A DNA stretch of 35,486 nucleotides from the NCBI GenBank assembly GCA_050945755.1, contig JBMNTN010000019.1, forward strand, positions 1 to 35,486, written 5' to 3'. The stretch's first letter is position 1. Every line of letters begins with the position of its first letter. The notes under the pieces were generated by a model that worked only from the letters and a program-made list of their open reading frames with translations, was not told the DNA's origin and made no database searches. Below, in pieces: positions 15,711 to 24,745 of this stretch. This DNA is from JAQVXR01 sp050945755 (GTDB lineage Bacteria > Bacillota > Dehalobacteriia > Dehalobacteriales > Dehalobacteriaceae). The position numbers were made by a program, and so were the translations under genes.

Positions 15711-16715
15711 ATGTCGGTCAAAGTTGGAATTAATGGGTTTGGCAGAATTGGAAGATTGGTTTTTAGGGCGGCACTAAATAATTCTGAGATCGAGGTTGTT
15801 GGCATCAACGACCTAACCAGCGCCAAAACTAATGCTCACCTTTTGAAATATGATTCGGTGCATGGGACACTTAATGCTGAAGTCCGATCCACAGATGAGA
15901 GTATCATTGTGGACGGAAGGACAGTCAAGGTTTTTGCAGAACGGGATCCCCAGAATCTCCCTTGGGGGGATTTGGGTGTTGACATTGTGATTGAATCCAC
16001 CGGCCTTTTTACCGATGCTAATAAGGCTGCCGCTCATATCAAAGGAGGGGCAAAGAAAGTGATTATTTCCGCCCCGGCAAAGAATGAGGATATCACCATT
16101 GTGATGGGCGTGAATGACGATAAATATGATGCTGCTAAACATCATATTATTTCTAATGCTTCCTGCACAACCAACTGTCTTGCTCCGGTGGCTAAAGTAG
16201 TCCACGAAAAATTTAAGATTAAGCGCGGCCTGATGACTACCGTCCATTCCTTTACCAATGATCAGAGAATTCTTGATCAAGCCCACAAAGACCTGCGCCG
16301 GGCGAGAACTGCCGGGATGTCCATTATACCTACTACTACCGGAGCAGCAAAAGCGGTAGCCTTGGTCTTACCGGAATTAAAAGGCAAACTTAACGGCTTT
16401 GCCATGCGGGTACCGACACCTAATGTGTCAGTAGTAGATTTGGTAGCTGAACTGGAAGTGAATACTTCAGTTGAAGAAATAAACGGAGCGTTAAAAGCAG
16501 CAGCGGAGAACGAATTAAAAGGGGTACTTGGATATTCGGAAGAGCCGCTGGTGTCTAAAGACTATAACGGGGACCCACGTTCATCTATTGTGGATGCTCT
16601 TTCTACCATGGTGATGGAAGATAATTTAGTCAAGGTGGTATCCTGGTATGATAATGAGTGGGGGTATTCTTGCCGCGTTGTAGACTTGGCGGCATACGTT
16701 GGGGAAAGACTTTAA
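15711..16715 (+). CDS. gapA: Glyceraldehyde-3-phosphate dehydrogenase, type I
   Basis: Oxidises glyceraldehyde-3-phosphate to 1,3-bisphosphoglycerate with NAD+ in glycolysis; reversible in gluconeogenesis. ATG 15711 follows AAAAGGAGG; an upstream in-frame GTG at 15705 lies too close to it. The 334-aa protein begins with the Rossmann motif VGINGFGRIGRLVFRA, has Asp in the GINDL segment consistent with NAD preference, and the catalytic SNASCTTNCLAP with Cys152. The C-terminal WYDNEWGYSCRVVDL is typical. It heads gapA-pgk-tpiA-gpmI-eno. The repressor gene cggR, often upstream of this operon in Firmicutes, is absent; a two-component system is there instead. Confidence 0.97.
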   Translation: MSVKVGINGFGRIGRLVFRAALNNSEIEVVGINDLTSAKTNAHLLKYDSVHGTLNAEVRSTDESIIVDGRTVKVFAERDPQNLPWGDLGVDIVIESTGLFTDANKAAAHIKGGAKKVIISAPAKNEDITIVMGVNDDKYDAAKHHIISNASCTTNCLAPVAKVVHEKFKIKRGLMTTVHSFTNDQRILDQAHKDLRRARTAGMSIIPTTTGAAKAVALVLPELKGKLNGFAMRVPTPNVSVVDLVAELEVNTSVEEINGALKAAAENELKGVLGYSEEPLVSKDYNGDPRSSIVDALSTMVMEDNLVKVVSWYDNEWGYSCRVVDLAAYVGERL

Positions 16716-16909
16716 ATCAGTGTTGACTAAAATCCTTAAAGGGACAATTACCTATGAACCAAGTTTTGAATGATGGTAAGCCAAAGGTCAAACGGTAATT
16801 GACAATTGGGCTGATAAAACAAGTGAACAGTGGACAGAATAGGCTGTCTGCTGTTCACTGTATAGTAACACTACAATACAATTGTCGAGTAGCATTTTTG
16901 GAGGTTAAA
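16716..16909 (+). promoter_or_regulatory. gapA-pgk intergenic region with a strong hairpin
   Basis: A 194-base spacer, unusually long for this operon. GTGAACAG (16823-16830) pairs with CTGTTCAC (16851-16858), with a 2-base internal loop and an inner GACAG/CTGTC stem. No T run follows, so it is not a classical terminator; it may stabilise or mark processing of the mRNA. Shorter dyads GACAATTACC/GGTAATTG and GACAATTG/CAATTGTC flank it. No gene seen. Confidence 0.5.
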
Positions 16910-18094
16910 ATGAACAAGAAATCAATCAAAGACGTTGATCTCCATGAGAAAAGAGTTATTGTCCGGGTGGATTTTAACGTCCCCATTGATGAATCCGGAC
17001 AGGTGACAGATGATACAAGAATTAAGGCAGCATTACCGACGATTAAATACCTACAGGAACAGAAGGCTAAGGTAATTCTCATGTCCCATTTAGGACGTCC
17101 GAAAGGCCAGGTAATTGAAAAATACCGGTTGGCGCCGGTCAGCCGGAAACTCAGCGAGTTATTGGGGCAGGAAATTATTTATGTCAGCGATTGTGTCGGA
17201 CAGGAACCCCAGGAAAAAGCGGAAAAGATGAAATCGGGGGATGTGCTGCTTTTAGAAAACTTAAGATTTCATGCTGAAGAAGAAAAAAATGACCCGGAGT
17301 TTGCCAAAAGCCTGGCACAATTGGCAGATATTTATGTCAATGATGCTTTTGGTACTGCCCACCGGGCTCATGCATCTACAGAGGGTATTACCCGGTATTT
17401 GCCGGCAGTCGCCGGATTCCTGATGGAAACTGAAATTAATGCTTTAGGACAGGCCATGGAAAATCCACACCGCCCCTTTATGGCGGTCATTGGCGGAGCG
17501 AAAGTATCCGATAAAATCGGTGTAATAAAAAATTTATTGGCAAAAGTAGATGTTTTGATTATTGGCGGAGGGATGGCCAATACTTTTTTGGCAGCCCAGG
17601 GATTAGCTATGGGTAAGTCTCTGGTGGAAACTGATAAAATTGATTTAGCCAAAACTTTACTTACGGAAGCCAAGGAAAAAGGTGTGGAATTATTGTTGCC
17701 GGAGGATTTGGTGGTGGCAGATGCCTTTAAGGAGAATGCTAATCATCAGATAGTGGGAAAAGAGCAGGTGCCTGCCGATTGGAGTGCTTTGGATATTGGT
17801 CCGGCAACTGTTGCTCAATTCAAAGAAAAAATTAATGAGGCCAAAACTATTGTCTGGAATGGCCCAATGGGAGTTTTTGAGATGGAGGCCTTTGCCGCTG
17901 GGACAAAAGAAATTGCCCGGGCCGTGGCAGCATCAGAAGCAGTCAGTATTGTCGGCGGCGGCGATTCGGTGGCTGCAGTGAAGAAAACAGGGGTGGCAAA
18001 TGGGATCAGCCATATTTCTACCGGCGGGGGAGCCTCGTTGGAATTTCTGGAAGGCAAGACCTTGCCTGGCATAGCTGCTTTGCAGGATAAATAA
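16910..18094 (+). CDS. pgk: Phosphoglycerate kinase
   Basis: Transfers phosphate from 1,3-bisphosphoglycerate to ADP. ATG 16910 follows TTGGAGG and gives the usual N-terminus MNKKSIKDVDLHEKRVIVRVD-type and 394 aa, standard for bacteria; the frame is open upstream but without family support. Substrate-binding RVDFNVPID (about residues 20-28), SHLGRPKG, the hinge region, and the nucleotide-binding VWNGPMGVFE and GGGDSVAAVKK motifs are intact. Second gene of the glycolytic operon. Confidence 0.97.
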   Translation: MNKKSIKDVDLHEKRVIVRVDFNVPIDESGQVTDDTRIKAALPTIKYLQEQKAKVILMSHLGRPKGQVIEKYRLAPVSRKLSELLGQEIIYVSDCVGQEPQEKAEKMKSGDVLLLENLRFHAEEEKNDPEFAKSLAQLADIYVNDAFGTAHRAHASTEGITRYLPAVAGFLMETEINALGQAMENPHRPFMAVIGGAKVSDKIGVIKNLLAKVDVLIIGGGMANTFLAAQGLAMGKSLVETDKIDLAKTLLTEAKEKGVELLLPEDLVVADAFKENANHQIVGKEQVPADWSALDIGPATVAQFKEKINEAKTIVWNGPMGVFEMEAFAAGTKEIARAVAASEAVSIVGGGDSVAAVKKTGVANGISHISTGGGASLEFLEGKTLPGIAALQDK

Positions 18095-18165
18095 AATTGT
18101 CCATAAGCAAGTTGTGCTTTTTCCAATAAAAGTGGGGAATATTAATTATACGTGGGGGTTGTGAC

Positions 18166-18912
18166 ATGCGGAAACCTATTATTGCCGGGAATTGGAAGAT
18201 GTTTAAAACCCCGGGGGAAGCTGCAGCACTGGTGAATGAATTAAAACCTCTGGTTAAAAATGCCCAGGCTGAAGTAGTTGTATGCCCTCCTTTTGTAGAT
18301 CTTACTGTGGTGATAGAGGAAGTGCAGGGAAGTAATATTATTGTCGGGGCACAGAATATGCACTGGGAAGAAGAAGGGGCTTTTACCGGAGAGGTGTCTG
18401 CGCCAATGCTGAAAGCAGTAGGCTGCCGATATGTGATTATCGGGCATTCGGAGAGACGACAGTATTTTAATGAATCTGACGAGACAGTAAACAAAAAGGT
18501 GCAGGCCGCTTTTGCTCATCAGCTCTTGCCCATTGTTTGTGTGGGAGAAACACTGGCGGAAAGAGAAGCGGGTAAGACCGCCCAGGTAGTGGAGAAACAG
18601 GTGCGCTACGGTTTGACCGGGTTGAAAAGGGAACAAGGGGCAAATCTTGTCGTAGCATATGAGCCAATTTGGGCGATCGGCACGGGGAAGACGGCATCGG
18701 CACAGGATGCGGAAAAGGTTATTAGTGAAATCCGGAGGGTTTTGGCAGATATGTTTGGGGAAGAAACGGCTGAACAAATTCGCATCCAGTATGGAGGAAG
18801 CGTAAAACCCGATAATATTGCCGAACTGATGTCCCAGCCTAATATTGACGGGGCGCTGGTAGGCGGAGCCAGCTTGAAAGCTGATTCTTTCAGTAAAATT
18901 GTGGGCTTTTGA
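18166..18912 (+). CDS. tpiA: Triosephosphate isomerase
   Basis: Interconverts dihydroxyacetone phosphate and glyceraldehyde-3-phosphate. 248 aa TIM barrel. Catalytic residues are visible: GNWKM with Asn and Lys near 9-11, IIGHSERR with His94, and AYEPIWAIGTGKTA with Glu166; the phosphate loop GGSVKPDN and GALVGGASL are present. The ribosome binding site (GGGGGTTG, just before the ATG) is weaker than in the neighbours. 71 bases after pgk. Confidence 0.97.
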   Translation: MRKPIIAGNWKMFKTPGEAAALVNELKPLVKNAQAEVVVCPPFVDLTVVIEEVQGSNIIVGAQNMHWEEEGAFTGEVSAPMLKAVGCRYVIIGHSERRQYFNESDETVNKKVQAAFAHQLLPIVCVGETLAEREAGKTAQVVEKQVRYGLTGLKREQGANLVVAYEPIWAIGTGKTASAQDAEKVISEIRRVLADMFGEETAEQIRIQYGGSVKPDNIAELMSQPNIDGALVGGASLKADSFSKIVGF

Positions 18913-18926
18913 TAGGAGGCAGATAG

Positions 18927-20480
18927 GTGTCGTTAAAAGGTAAGCCGCTTTTACTGGCTATTTTGGATGGCTGGGGGTGGCGGGAGGAAGCGTACGGGAA
19001 CGCTATTAAGCAAGCTCAGGTTTCTACGTACTCTGAGTTATGGAACAGATATCCCCATACTTTTCTCAAGGCCTCAGGGGAAGCTGTCGGCTTGCCGGAA
19101 GGTCAGATGGGAAATTCAGAGGTGGGTCATTTAAATATTGGAGCCGGGCGCGTTGTGTTTCAAGAATTTACCCGGATCAATCGGGCTATTAGGGATAAAA
19201 GTATTTTTTCCAATCCTGCGTTAGTCTGGGCAATGCAGGAAGCAAAAAAAAGCAATAAAGCGCTGCATCTTTTGGGACTTCTCTCGGACGGTGGGGTACA
19301 TAGCCATATCAATCAACTATTTGCCCTTTTGGATATGGCGGCCAAGATCGAACTGAGGGATGTTTTTGTGCACTGTTTTTTAGATGGCCGGGATGTACCT
19401 CCTGCTAACGCCAAAGAGTATATCGCTGCTCTGACGGATAAATTTAAGGCGCTTGGTTTCGGGAAGATTGCTACGGTAATGGGGCGTTACTATGCCATGG
19501 ACAGGGACCAGAGATGGGACCGGGTGGCTAGGGCTTACAAAGCGATGGTATATGGTGAAGGATTAAAAGCATCTCTGCCCAAAGTGGCGGTGGAACAATC
19601 ATATGATAAACGTGTCACCGATGAGTTTGTTGAACCAACGGTAATAGTTGATGAAAGTGGCAGCCCCCAGGCTACAATTAATACCGGGGACAGCGTTATT
19701 TTTTATAATTTTCGAGCTGACCGGGCACGGGAAATTACCCGGGCATTTGTCGATGAAGAATTTACCGGCTTTGATCGGGGTGAAAACCCTCCCCGGGTGA
19801 ATTACGTATGTATGACTCAATATGACAAAACAATTGATGCACCGGTAGCATTTCCCCCGCAAAACTTGTCCAATACCTTAGGACAAGTGCTGGCAGAAAA
19901 AGGTTTGAAACAGCTACGTATCGCGGAGACGGAAAAATACGCTCATGTAACCTTCTTTTTTAACGGTGGCGTGGAGGAACCTCATGAAGGGGAAGAGAGA
20001 ATCCTCATCCCTTCACCTAAGGTAGCAACTTACAATCTAAAACCGGAAATGAGTGCCTTCGAAGTGACGGAAGCAGTAATGGAGAAAATTGTCAGCGGTA
20101 ATTATGATGTCATTATCCTCAACTTTGCTAACCCTGACATGGTTGGGCATACCGGAATAATGGAGGCAACGATTAAAGCAGTGCAGGCAATTGACAACTG
20201 CTTGGGAAAAGTAGCTTCGGCAATAAAAGCACAGGGAGGTACTCTCATCATTACTGCCGACCATGGTAACGCGGAATTTATGTTAGAAGAAGGGACAGGA
20301 GAACCTCATACTGCCCATACCTGCGATTTGGTGCCCTTTATTTTAGTGCAAGATACTCTGAGAGATGTCAAGCTTCGCACCGACGGCGCTCTGGAGGATG
20401 TGGCTCCTACTATGCTGGAACTATTAAAAATAGAAAAACCTGAGGAAATGTCTGGAACGAGTTTAATTATGAAAAGTTAA
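18927..20480 (+). CDS. gpmI: Phosphoglycerate mutase, 2,3-bisphosphoglycerate-independent
   Basis: Metal-dependent iPGM converting 3- to 2-phosphoglycerate through a phosphoserine intermediate. The start is GTG 18927, set by AGGAGG at 18914-18919, only 14 bases after tpiA. The 517-aa protein has the alkaline-phosphatase-fold metal site LDGWG (Asp14), the nucleophile Ser64 in GNSEVGHLNIGAGR, the insertion domain with FLDGRDVPP and GRYYAMDRD, and the C-terminal metal site TADHGNAE. The use of the Mn-dependent enzyme is typical for spore-formers, where it is pH-regulated during sporulation. Confidence 0.97.
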   Translation: MSLKGKPLLLAILDGWGWREEAYGNAIKQAQVSTYSELWNRYPHTFLKASGEAVGLPEGQMGNSEVGHLNIGAGRVVFQEFTRINRAIRDKSIFSNPALVWAMQEAKKSNKALHLLGLLSDGGVHSHINQLFALLDMAAKIELRDVFVHCFLDGRDVPPANAKEYIAALTDKFKALGFGKIATVMGRYYAMDRDQRWDRVARAYKAMVYGEGLKASLPKVAVEQSYDKRVTDEFVEPTVIVDESGSPQATINTGDSVIFYNFRADRAREITRAFVDEEFTGFDRGENPPRVNYVCMTQYDKTIDAPVAFPPQNLSNTLGQVLAEKGLKQLRIAETEKYAHVTFFFNGGVEEPHEGEERILIPSPKVATYNLKPEMSAFEVTEAVMEKIVSGNYDVIILNFANPDMVGHTGIMEATIKAVQAIDNCLGKVASAIKAQGGTLIITADHGNAEFMLEEGTGEPHTAHTCDLVPFILVQDTLRDVKLRTDGALEDVAPTMLELLKIEKPEEMSGTSLIMKS

Positions 20481-20514
20481 AGATATAATCTATTTATTAG
20501 GAGGTATAATCAAC

Positions 20515-21801
20515 ATGTCTCTGATTACAGATATTAATGCCCGGGAGATTCTAGACTCCAGGGGTAATCCGACCATTGAAGTTGAAGTATTTTTAGAAGA
20601 CGGCACAGTTGGACGGGCGGCGATTCCCTCCGGGGCTTCTACCGGCGCTTATGAAGCGGTGGAACTGCGGGATGGGGAAAAAGATCGTTTCCTCGGCAAG
20701 GGCGTGCTGAATGCGGTGGCAAATGTCCATACCATAATTGCTCCTGAGGTAATTGGGTTAAGTGCTTTGGAGCAGGTGTATCTTGATAAAATAATGCTGG
20801 AACTGGACGGAACCCCAAACAAAGGCAAACTCGGTGCCAATGCCATTTTGGGTGTCTCCTTGGCAGTGGCTAAAGCAGGGGCGAACTACCTGGGTTTGCC
20901 TTTGTACCAATATCTGGGCGGGGTAAACGCTAAGACTCTCCCGGTACCAATGATGAATATTTTAAATGGTGGCAAGCATGCAGATAATAATGTGGATATT
21001 CAAGAGTTCATGGTCATGCCGGTTGGGGCAGCAAGCTTTGCATCGGCACTGAGGATGGGTGCAGAAGTCTTTCATAACCTGAAGAAAGTTTTAAAAGGAA
21101 AGGGCTATAATACGGCCGTCGGTGATGAGGGCGGTTTTGCTCCAAATCTAAAGTCCAACGAAGAAGCACTGGCGGTGATCATTGATGCGGTTCAAGCAGC
21201 CGGTTACGAGCCAGGTAAAGACATTATGCTTGCTATTGATGCTGCTGCCACCGAATTGTATAAGGATGGGACCTATTACTTAAAGGGTGAGGGTTTAGAG
21301 AAGTCTGCCGAAGAAATGGTGGAATTTTACGCTGAGCTGGCAGACAAGTACCCGATTATTTCCATTGAAGATGGCTTGGCGGAAGATGACTGGGATGGTT
21401 GGCAGAAGCTTACCCAAACACTGGGCAAAAAGGTGCAGATTGTTGGCGACGACTTGTTTGTCACAAACACTGAGCGGCTGGCCCAGGGCATCGAAAAGGG
21501 GTCCGCTAATTCAGTTCTTATTAAGCTGAACCAGATCGGAACTTTAACGGAAACACTGGATACCATTGAAATGGCAAAACGGGCCGGATTTACAGCTGTA
21601 GTTTCCCACCGTTCCGGGGAGACGGAAGATACTACTATTGCCGATTTGGTTGTTGCTGTTAATGCCGGGCAGATTAAGACCGGAGCTCCTTCCCGTACAG
21701 ACCGGGTGGCCAAATACAATCAGCTTTTAAGAATTGAAGAGGACTTGGATGAGGTTGCTTCTTATGCGGGGTTGGAGGCTTTCTATAATCTCAAGGGTTA
21801 A
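20515..21801 (+). CDS. eno: Enolase
   Basis: Dehydrates 2-phosphoglycerate to phosphoenolpyruvate; also often part of the RNA-degradation complex. 428 aa with AGGAGG just upstream. The N-terminal ITDINAREILDSRGNPTIE, GDEGGFAPN with the general acid/base region, the metal-binding acidic residues (AIDAAATE, SIEDGLAEDD, VGDDLF) and the catalytic Lys in LIKLNQIGT, plus SHRSGETEDT, are all intact. Last gene of the glycolytic operon; no clear terminator follows, but a new promoter precedes secG. Confidence 0.97.
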   Translation: MSLITDINAREILDSRGNPTIEVEVFLEDGTVGRAAIPSGASTGAYEAVELRDGEKDRFLGKGVLNAVANVHTIIAPEVIGLSALEQVYLDKIMLELDGTPNKGKLGANAILGVSLAVAKAGANYLGLPLYQYLGGVNAKTLPVPMMNILNGGKHADNNVDIQEFMVMPVGAASFASALRMGAEVFHNLKKVLKGKGYNTAVGDEGGFAPNLKSNEEALAVIIDAVQAAGYEPGKDIMLAIDAAATELYKDGTYYLKGEGLEKSAEEMVEFYAELADKYPIISIEDGLAEDDWDGWQKLTQTLGKKVQIVGDDLFVTNTERLAQGIEKGSANSVLIKLNQIGTLTETLDTIEMAKRAGFTAVVSHRSGETEDTTIADLVVAVNAGQIKTGAPSRTDRVAKYNQLLRIEEDLDEVASYAGLEAFYNLKG

Positions 21802-21845
21802 TGCCATAACACCGGAGAAGTCTGGAATAAAAAAAAATCAATGAG

Positions 21846-21874
21846 TTGTAGAGTTATTTGGTTTATGCTAAAAT
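21846..21874 (+). promoter_or_regulatory. Candidate promoter of secG
   Basis: TTGTAG (21846-21851), a 17-base spacer and TAAAAT (21869-21874) with an upstream TG (extended -10). It lies about 36 bases before the secG start. Confidence 0.5.
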
Positions 21875-21909
21875 GTATTCATTGATTTGGGAACAGGGGG
21901 TGAAGATTC

Positions 21910-22134
21910 GTGAAAACTTTCCTGCTAATTATCCAGATGTTGGTTTCATTGGGGTTAATTGCTACTGTTCTCCTGCAGTCCGGTAAGGCTGCCGGTATAT
22001 CGGGTGCTATTGCCGGTGGGGCGGAAACATTTTTTGGAAAGAAAAAGGGGATTGATGAATTTTTAAGTAAGATTTCCGCCGGGCTGGCTATTGCTTTTCT
22101 TACAATTACACTTTTAATTTCACTAGTTTTCTAA
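21910..22134 (+). CDS. secG: Preprotein translocase subunit SecG
   Basis: Small membrane subunit of the SecYEG channel. 74 aa from a GTG start, preceded by GGGGGTGAAG. Two transmembrane segments (about residues 3-20 and 53-72) flank the conserved cytosolic loop with LLQSGKAAGISGAI and GAETFFGKKKG. Its placement between eno and rnr is common in Firmicutes, here with extra genes inserted before rnr. Confidence 0.93.
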   Translation: MKTFLLIIQMLVSLGLIATVLLQSGKAAGISGAIAGGAETFFGKKKGIDEFLSKISAGLAIAFLTITLLISLVF

Positions 22135-22160
22135 AAGAGTTTGGGAGGTAAAAAAGAATA

Positions 22161-24212
22161 ATGAATGGTTTGTTTTTTGCAGCCCCCTTAGCAGGGGTAT
22201 TAGCTCTGCTTTTTGCCCTTTATTTATCTAATAAGATTAATAAGGTGGAACCCGGTAATGCTCGGATGAGAGAAATTTCCTCCGCGATCCATGAAGGGGC
22301 GATGGCTTTTCTTAACAGAGAGTATAAGGTACTTGTGATTTTCATTATAGCTTTGGCGGCGATAATTGCTATTACCGGGTTTGTTACTACCGGTGAAGAA
22401 AGTATGAAACCAACCACAGCCGTTGCGTTTATCCTTGGCGCCTGCTGTTCCATCCTTGCAGGTTACATCGGTATGCGGGTGGCTACCAAGGCCAATGTCA
22501 GAACAGCTAACGCCGCATCAAAAAGCGGGTTGAATAAGGCGTTGGAAATTGCTTTTTCCGGCGGAGCGGTGATGGGAATGTCCGTTGTTGGTTTAGGTCT
22601 TGTCGGGTTAGGTATTGTCATTTTCCTTTTCCCCGGCCAAGCTTCCGTGATTAACGGTTTTGCTTTGGGCGCTTCATCAGTAGCATTGTTCGGACGTGTC
22701 GGCGGTGGGATTTATACGAAAGCTGCTGATGTGGGAGCCGACTTGGTAGGAAAAGTTGAAGCGGGAATTCCCGAAGATGACCCGAGAAACCCGGCGGTAA
22801 TTGCCGATAACGTTGGTGATAATGTGGGTGACGTAGCCGGAATGGGTTCAGACTTATTTGAGTCTTATGTTGGTTCGATTATTGCAGCAATCGCATTAGG
22901 GGCTTCTCTGGGAATCGGTTCCAATGGCGAAGGGATCCTTACTCCCCTTTTGATTGCCGCGCTGGGTATTATTGCTTCTATTATCGGGGCATTCTTTGTG
23001 CGCACAGGTGAAGGAGCAAGCCCTCAAAAAGCATTGAATATGGGTACGATAGTGGCAAGTATTCTTGCCATTGTGGGAACCTTTATTGTGACCAAAACTA
23101 TTTTACCTGCTACCTTTACCGTGACATCCCTTGGTATCGAAACTACATATACCAGTACCGGTGTTTTCCTGGCTACTGTTGCCGGTTTAGTTGCCGGTTT
23201 TCTGATTGGGAAAATAACCGAGTATTATACCTCTGCCGATTATAATCCGGTAAAAGAGATTGCCAAATCCTGCGAGACCGGGACGGCAACCAATATCATT
23301 TCTGGGATAGCTACCGGGATGACCAGTACAGCTCTTCCTATTATCGTGATTGTGATTGGAATTATCATTGCATACCAATTTGCCGGTCTTTATGGAATCG
23401 CCCTTGCTGCTGTTGGGATGCTTTCCACTACGGGAATGGTGGTAGCAGTTGATGCCTACGGTCCGGTATCTGATAATGCCGGCGGGATTGCTGAGATGTC
23501 TGAGTTAGATCCTCACGTGCGGGAGATAACTGATAAATTGGATTCTGTGGGCAACACTACCGCTGCGATCGGTAAGGGTTTTGCCATTGGTTCCGCTGCA
23601 CTGACGGCCTTAGCACTGTTTTCCGCCTATACTCAGGCAGTACATATTACCACAATTAATATTCTTGACCCTAAAGTTGTCGCTGGTCTCTTTATCGGCG
23701 GGATGCTGCCCTTCCTGTTCTGCGCTCTGACAATGCAGGCGGTGGGACGTGCTGCCGGTCATATGATCGATGAAGTACGGCGTCAGTTTAGGGAAATTAC
23801 AGGATTAATGGAAGGAAAAGCAAAACCGGATTATGCCAAATGCGTTGATATCAGTGCCACGGCAGCCCTCCGGGAAATGGTTATCCCCAGTCTTTTGGCC
23901 GTTGTGGTTCCCATCGTAGTTGGATTATTGCCGGGCCTTGGCAAAGAGGCTCTGGGGGGAATGCTCGCCGGTACATTAGTATGTGGGTTCTTGCTGGCTA
24001 TTATGATGGCCAACGCAGGCGGTGCCTGGGATAACGCCAAGAAATATATTGAGACAGGGCATTTTGGCGGGAAAGGTTCTGAAGCTCATGCGGCAGCAGT
24101 AAATGGTGACACCGTCGGTGACCCGTTTAAAGATACCTCAGGCCCATCCATTAACATTTTAATTAAGCTGATGACAGTTATCTCCTTGGTGTTTGCTCCC
24201 ATTTTTATGTAA
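22161..24212 (+). CDS. hppA: Membrane-bound ion-pumping pyrophosphatase, K+-dependent type
   Basis: Couples hydrolysis of pyrophosphate to export of H+ (or Na+), recovering energy from biosynthetic PPi. 683 aa, about 16 hydrophobic segments. The PPi site is intact: YTKAADVGADLVGKVE (near 185-200), PEDDPRNPAVIADNVGDNVGD (204-224), and the C-terminal acidic/Lys motif NAGGAWDNAKKYIE. The diagnostic position after GNTT is Ala468 with Gly471 (GNTTAAIGKG); K+-independent enzymes have Lys there, so this is the K+-dependent class, which contains both H+ and Na+ pumps. Which ion moves cannot be decided here. A strong terminator ends the secG-hppA unit. Confidence 0.95.
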   Translation: MNGLFFAAPLAGVLALLFALYLSNKINKVEPGNARMREISSAIHEGAMAFLNREYKVLVIFIIALAAIIAITGFVTTGEESMKPTTAVAFILGACCSILAGYIGMRVATKANVRTANAASKSGLNKALEIAFSGGAVMGMSVVGLGLVGLGIVIFLFPGQASVINGFALGASSVALFGRVGGGIYTKAADVGADLVGKVEAGIPEDDPRNPAVIADNVGDNVGDVAGMGSDLFESYVGSIIAAIALGASLGIGSNGEGILTPLLIAALGIIASIIGAFFVRTGEGASPQKALNMGTIVASILAIVGTFIVTKTILPATFTVTSLGIETTYTSTGVFLATVAGLVAGFLIGKITEYYTSADYNPVKEIAKSCETGTATNIISGIATGMTSTALPIIVIVIGIIIAYQFAGLYGIALAAVGMLSTTGMVVAVDAYGPVSDNAGGIAEMSELDPHVREITDKLDSVGNTTAAIGKGFAIGSAALTALALFSAYTQAVHITTINILDPKVVAGLFIGGMLPFLFCALTMQAVGRAAGHMIDEVRRQFREITGLMEGKAKPDYAKCVDISATAALREMVIPSLLAVVVPIVVGLLPGLGKEALGGMLAGTLVCGFLLAIMMANAGGAWDNAKKYIETGHFGGKGSEAHAAAVNGDTVGDPFKDTSGPSINILIKLMTVISLVFAPIFM

Positions 24213-24234
24213 GCATTATATTTAACAAAAAAGC

Positions 24235-24271
24235 AAAAGTGTTGGGTGGGCTACCCAACACTTTTGTTTTT
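24235..24271 (+). terminator. Strong intrinsic terminator after hppA
   Basis: AAAAGTGTTGGGT (24235-24247) pairs perfectly with ACCCAACACTTTT (24253-24265), 13 base pairs, 5-base loop, then GTTTTT. Confidence 0.9.
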
Positions 24272-24325
24272 AAATTATATTTTGATAATTATGCTTTAAC
24301 TGTCCGAAAAGAGGTGAAAATATGT

Positions 24326-24745
24326 ATGATACATATGTATAATACATACGAAAGCATGTGTTTTGCTTGTGGGAAACAAAATCCCATCGGTTTGAAGCTA
24401 CAATTTCGGGAAGAAAATGATGAGTATATTACGGTATTTACGCCAGGGAAAGAGCATCAGGGTTATCCCGGTATTATTCATGGGGGTATTACGGCTACGA
24501 TTTTGGATGAAGTCTGTGCCCGGTATGTTTTTGCCAAAGGTGTACCGGCCTTTACTGCAGCCCTAAATGTTCGCTACCGCAAGGGAATCCCCATTGGTGA
24601 GCCGGTGACTTTTAAGAGTTGGATCGTTAATCATAAAGGGCGTCTGTTTAATGTCGAGGCTAAAGCCATCCTAAAAGACGGAACGGTGGCCGCGGAGGCT
24701 TACGCGAAAATAATGAAGGCAAAAAAACTGGAGGTAACAGAATGA
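24326..24745 (+). CDS. PaaI-type hotdog-fold thioesterase
   Basis: A 139-aa single hotdog domain, likely hydrolysing acyl- or aryl-CoA thioesters. ATG 24326 is preceded by AAGAGGTGAAA at a proper distance; the longer frame would run back through the terminator. The family motif GYPGIIHGGITATILDEVCAR is present (residues near 52-71), with the catalytic acidic residue in the helix. An N-terminal pair MCFACG (Cys13, Cys16) is seen in many PaaI/4HBT relatives. The start lies inside a 26-base AT-rich dyad. ATGA overlap with the next gene indicates coupling. Substrate unknown. Confidence 0.88.
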   Translation: MIHMYNTYESMCFACGKQNPIGLKLQFREENDEYITVFTPGKEHQGYPGIIHGGITATILDEVCARYVFAKGVPAFTAALNVRYRKGIPIGEPVTFKSWIVNHKGRLFNVEAKAILKDGTVAAEAYAKIMKAKKLEVTE

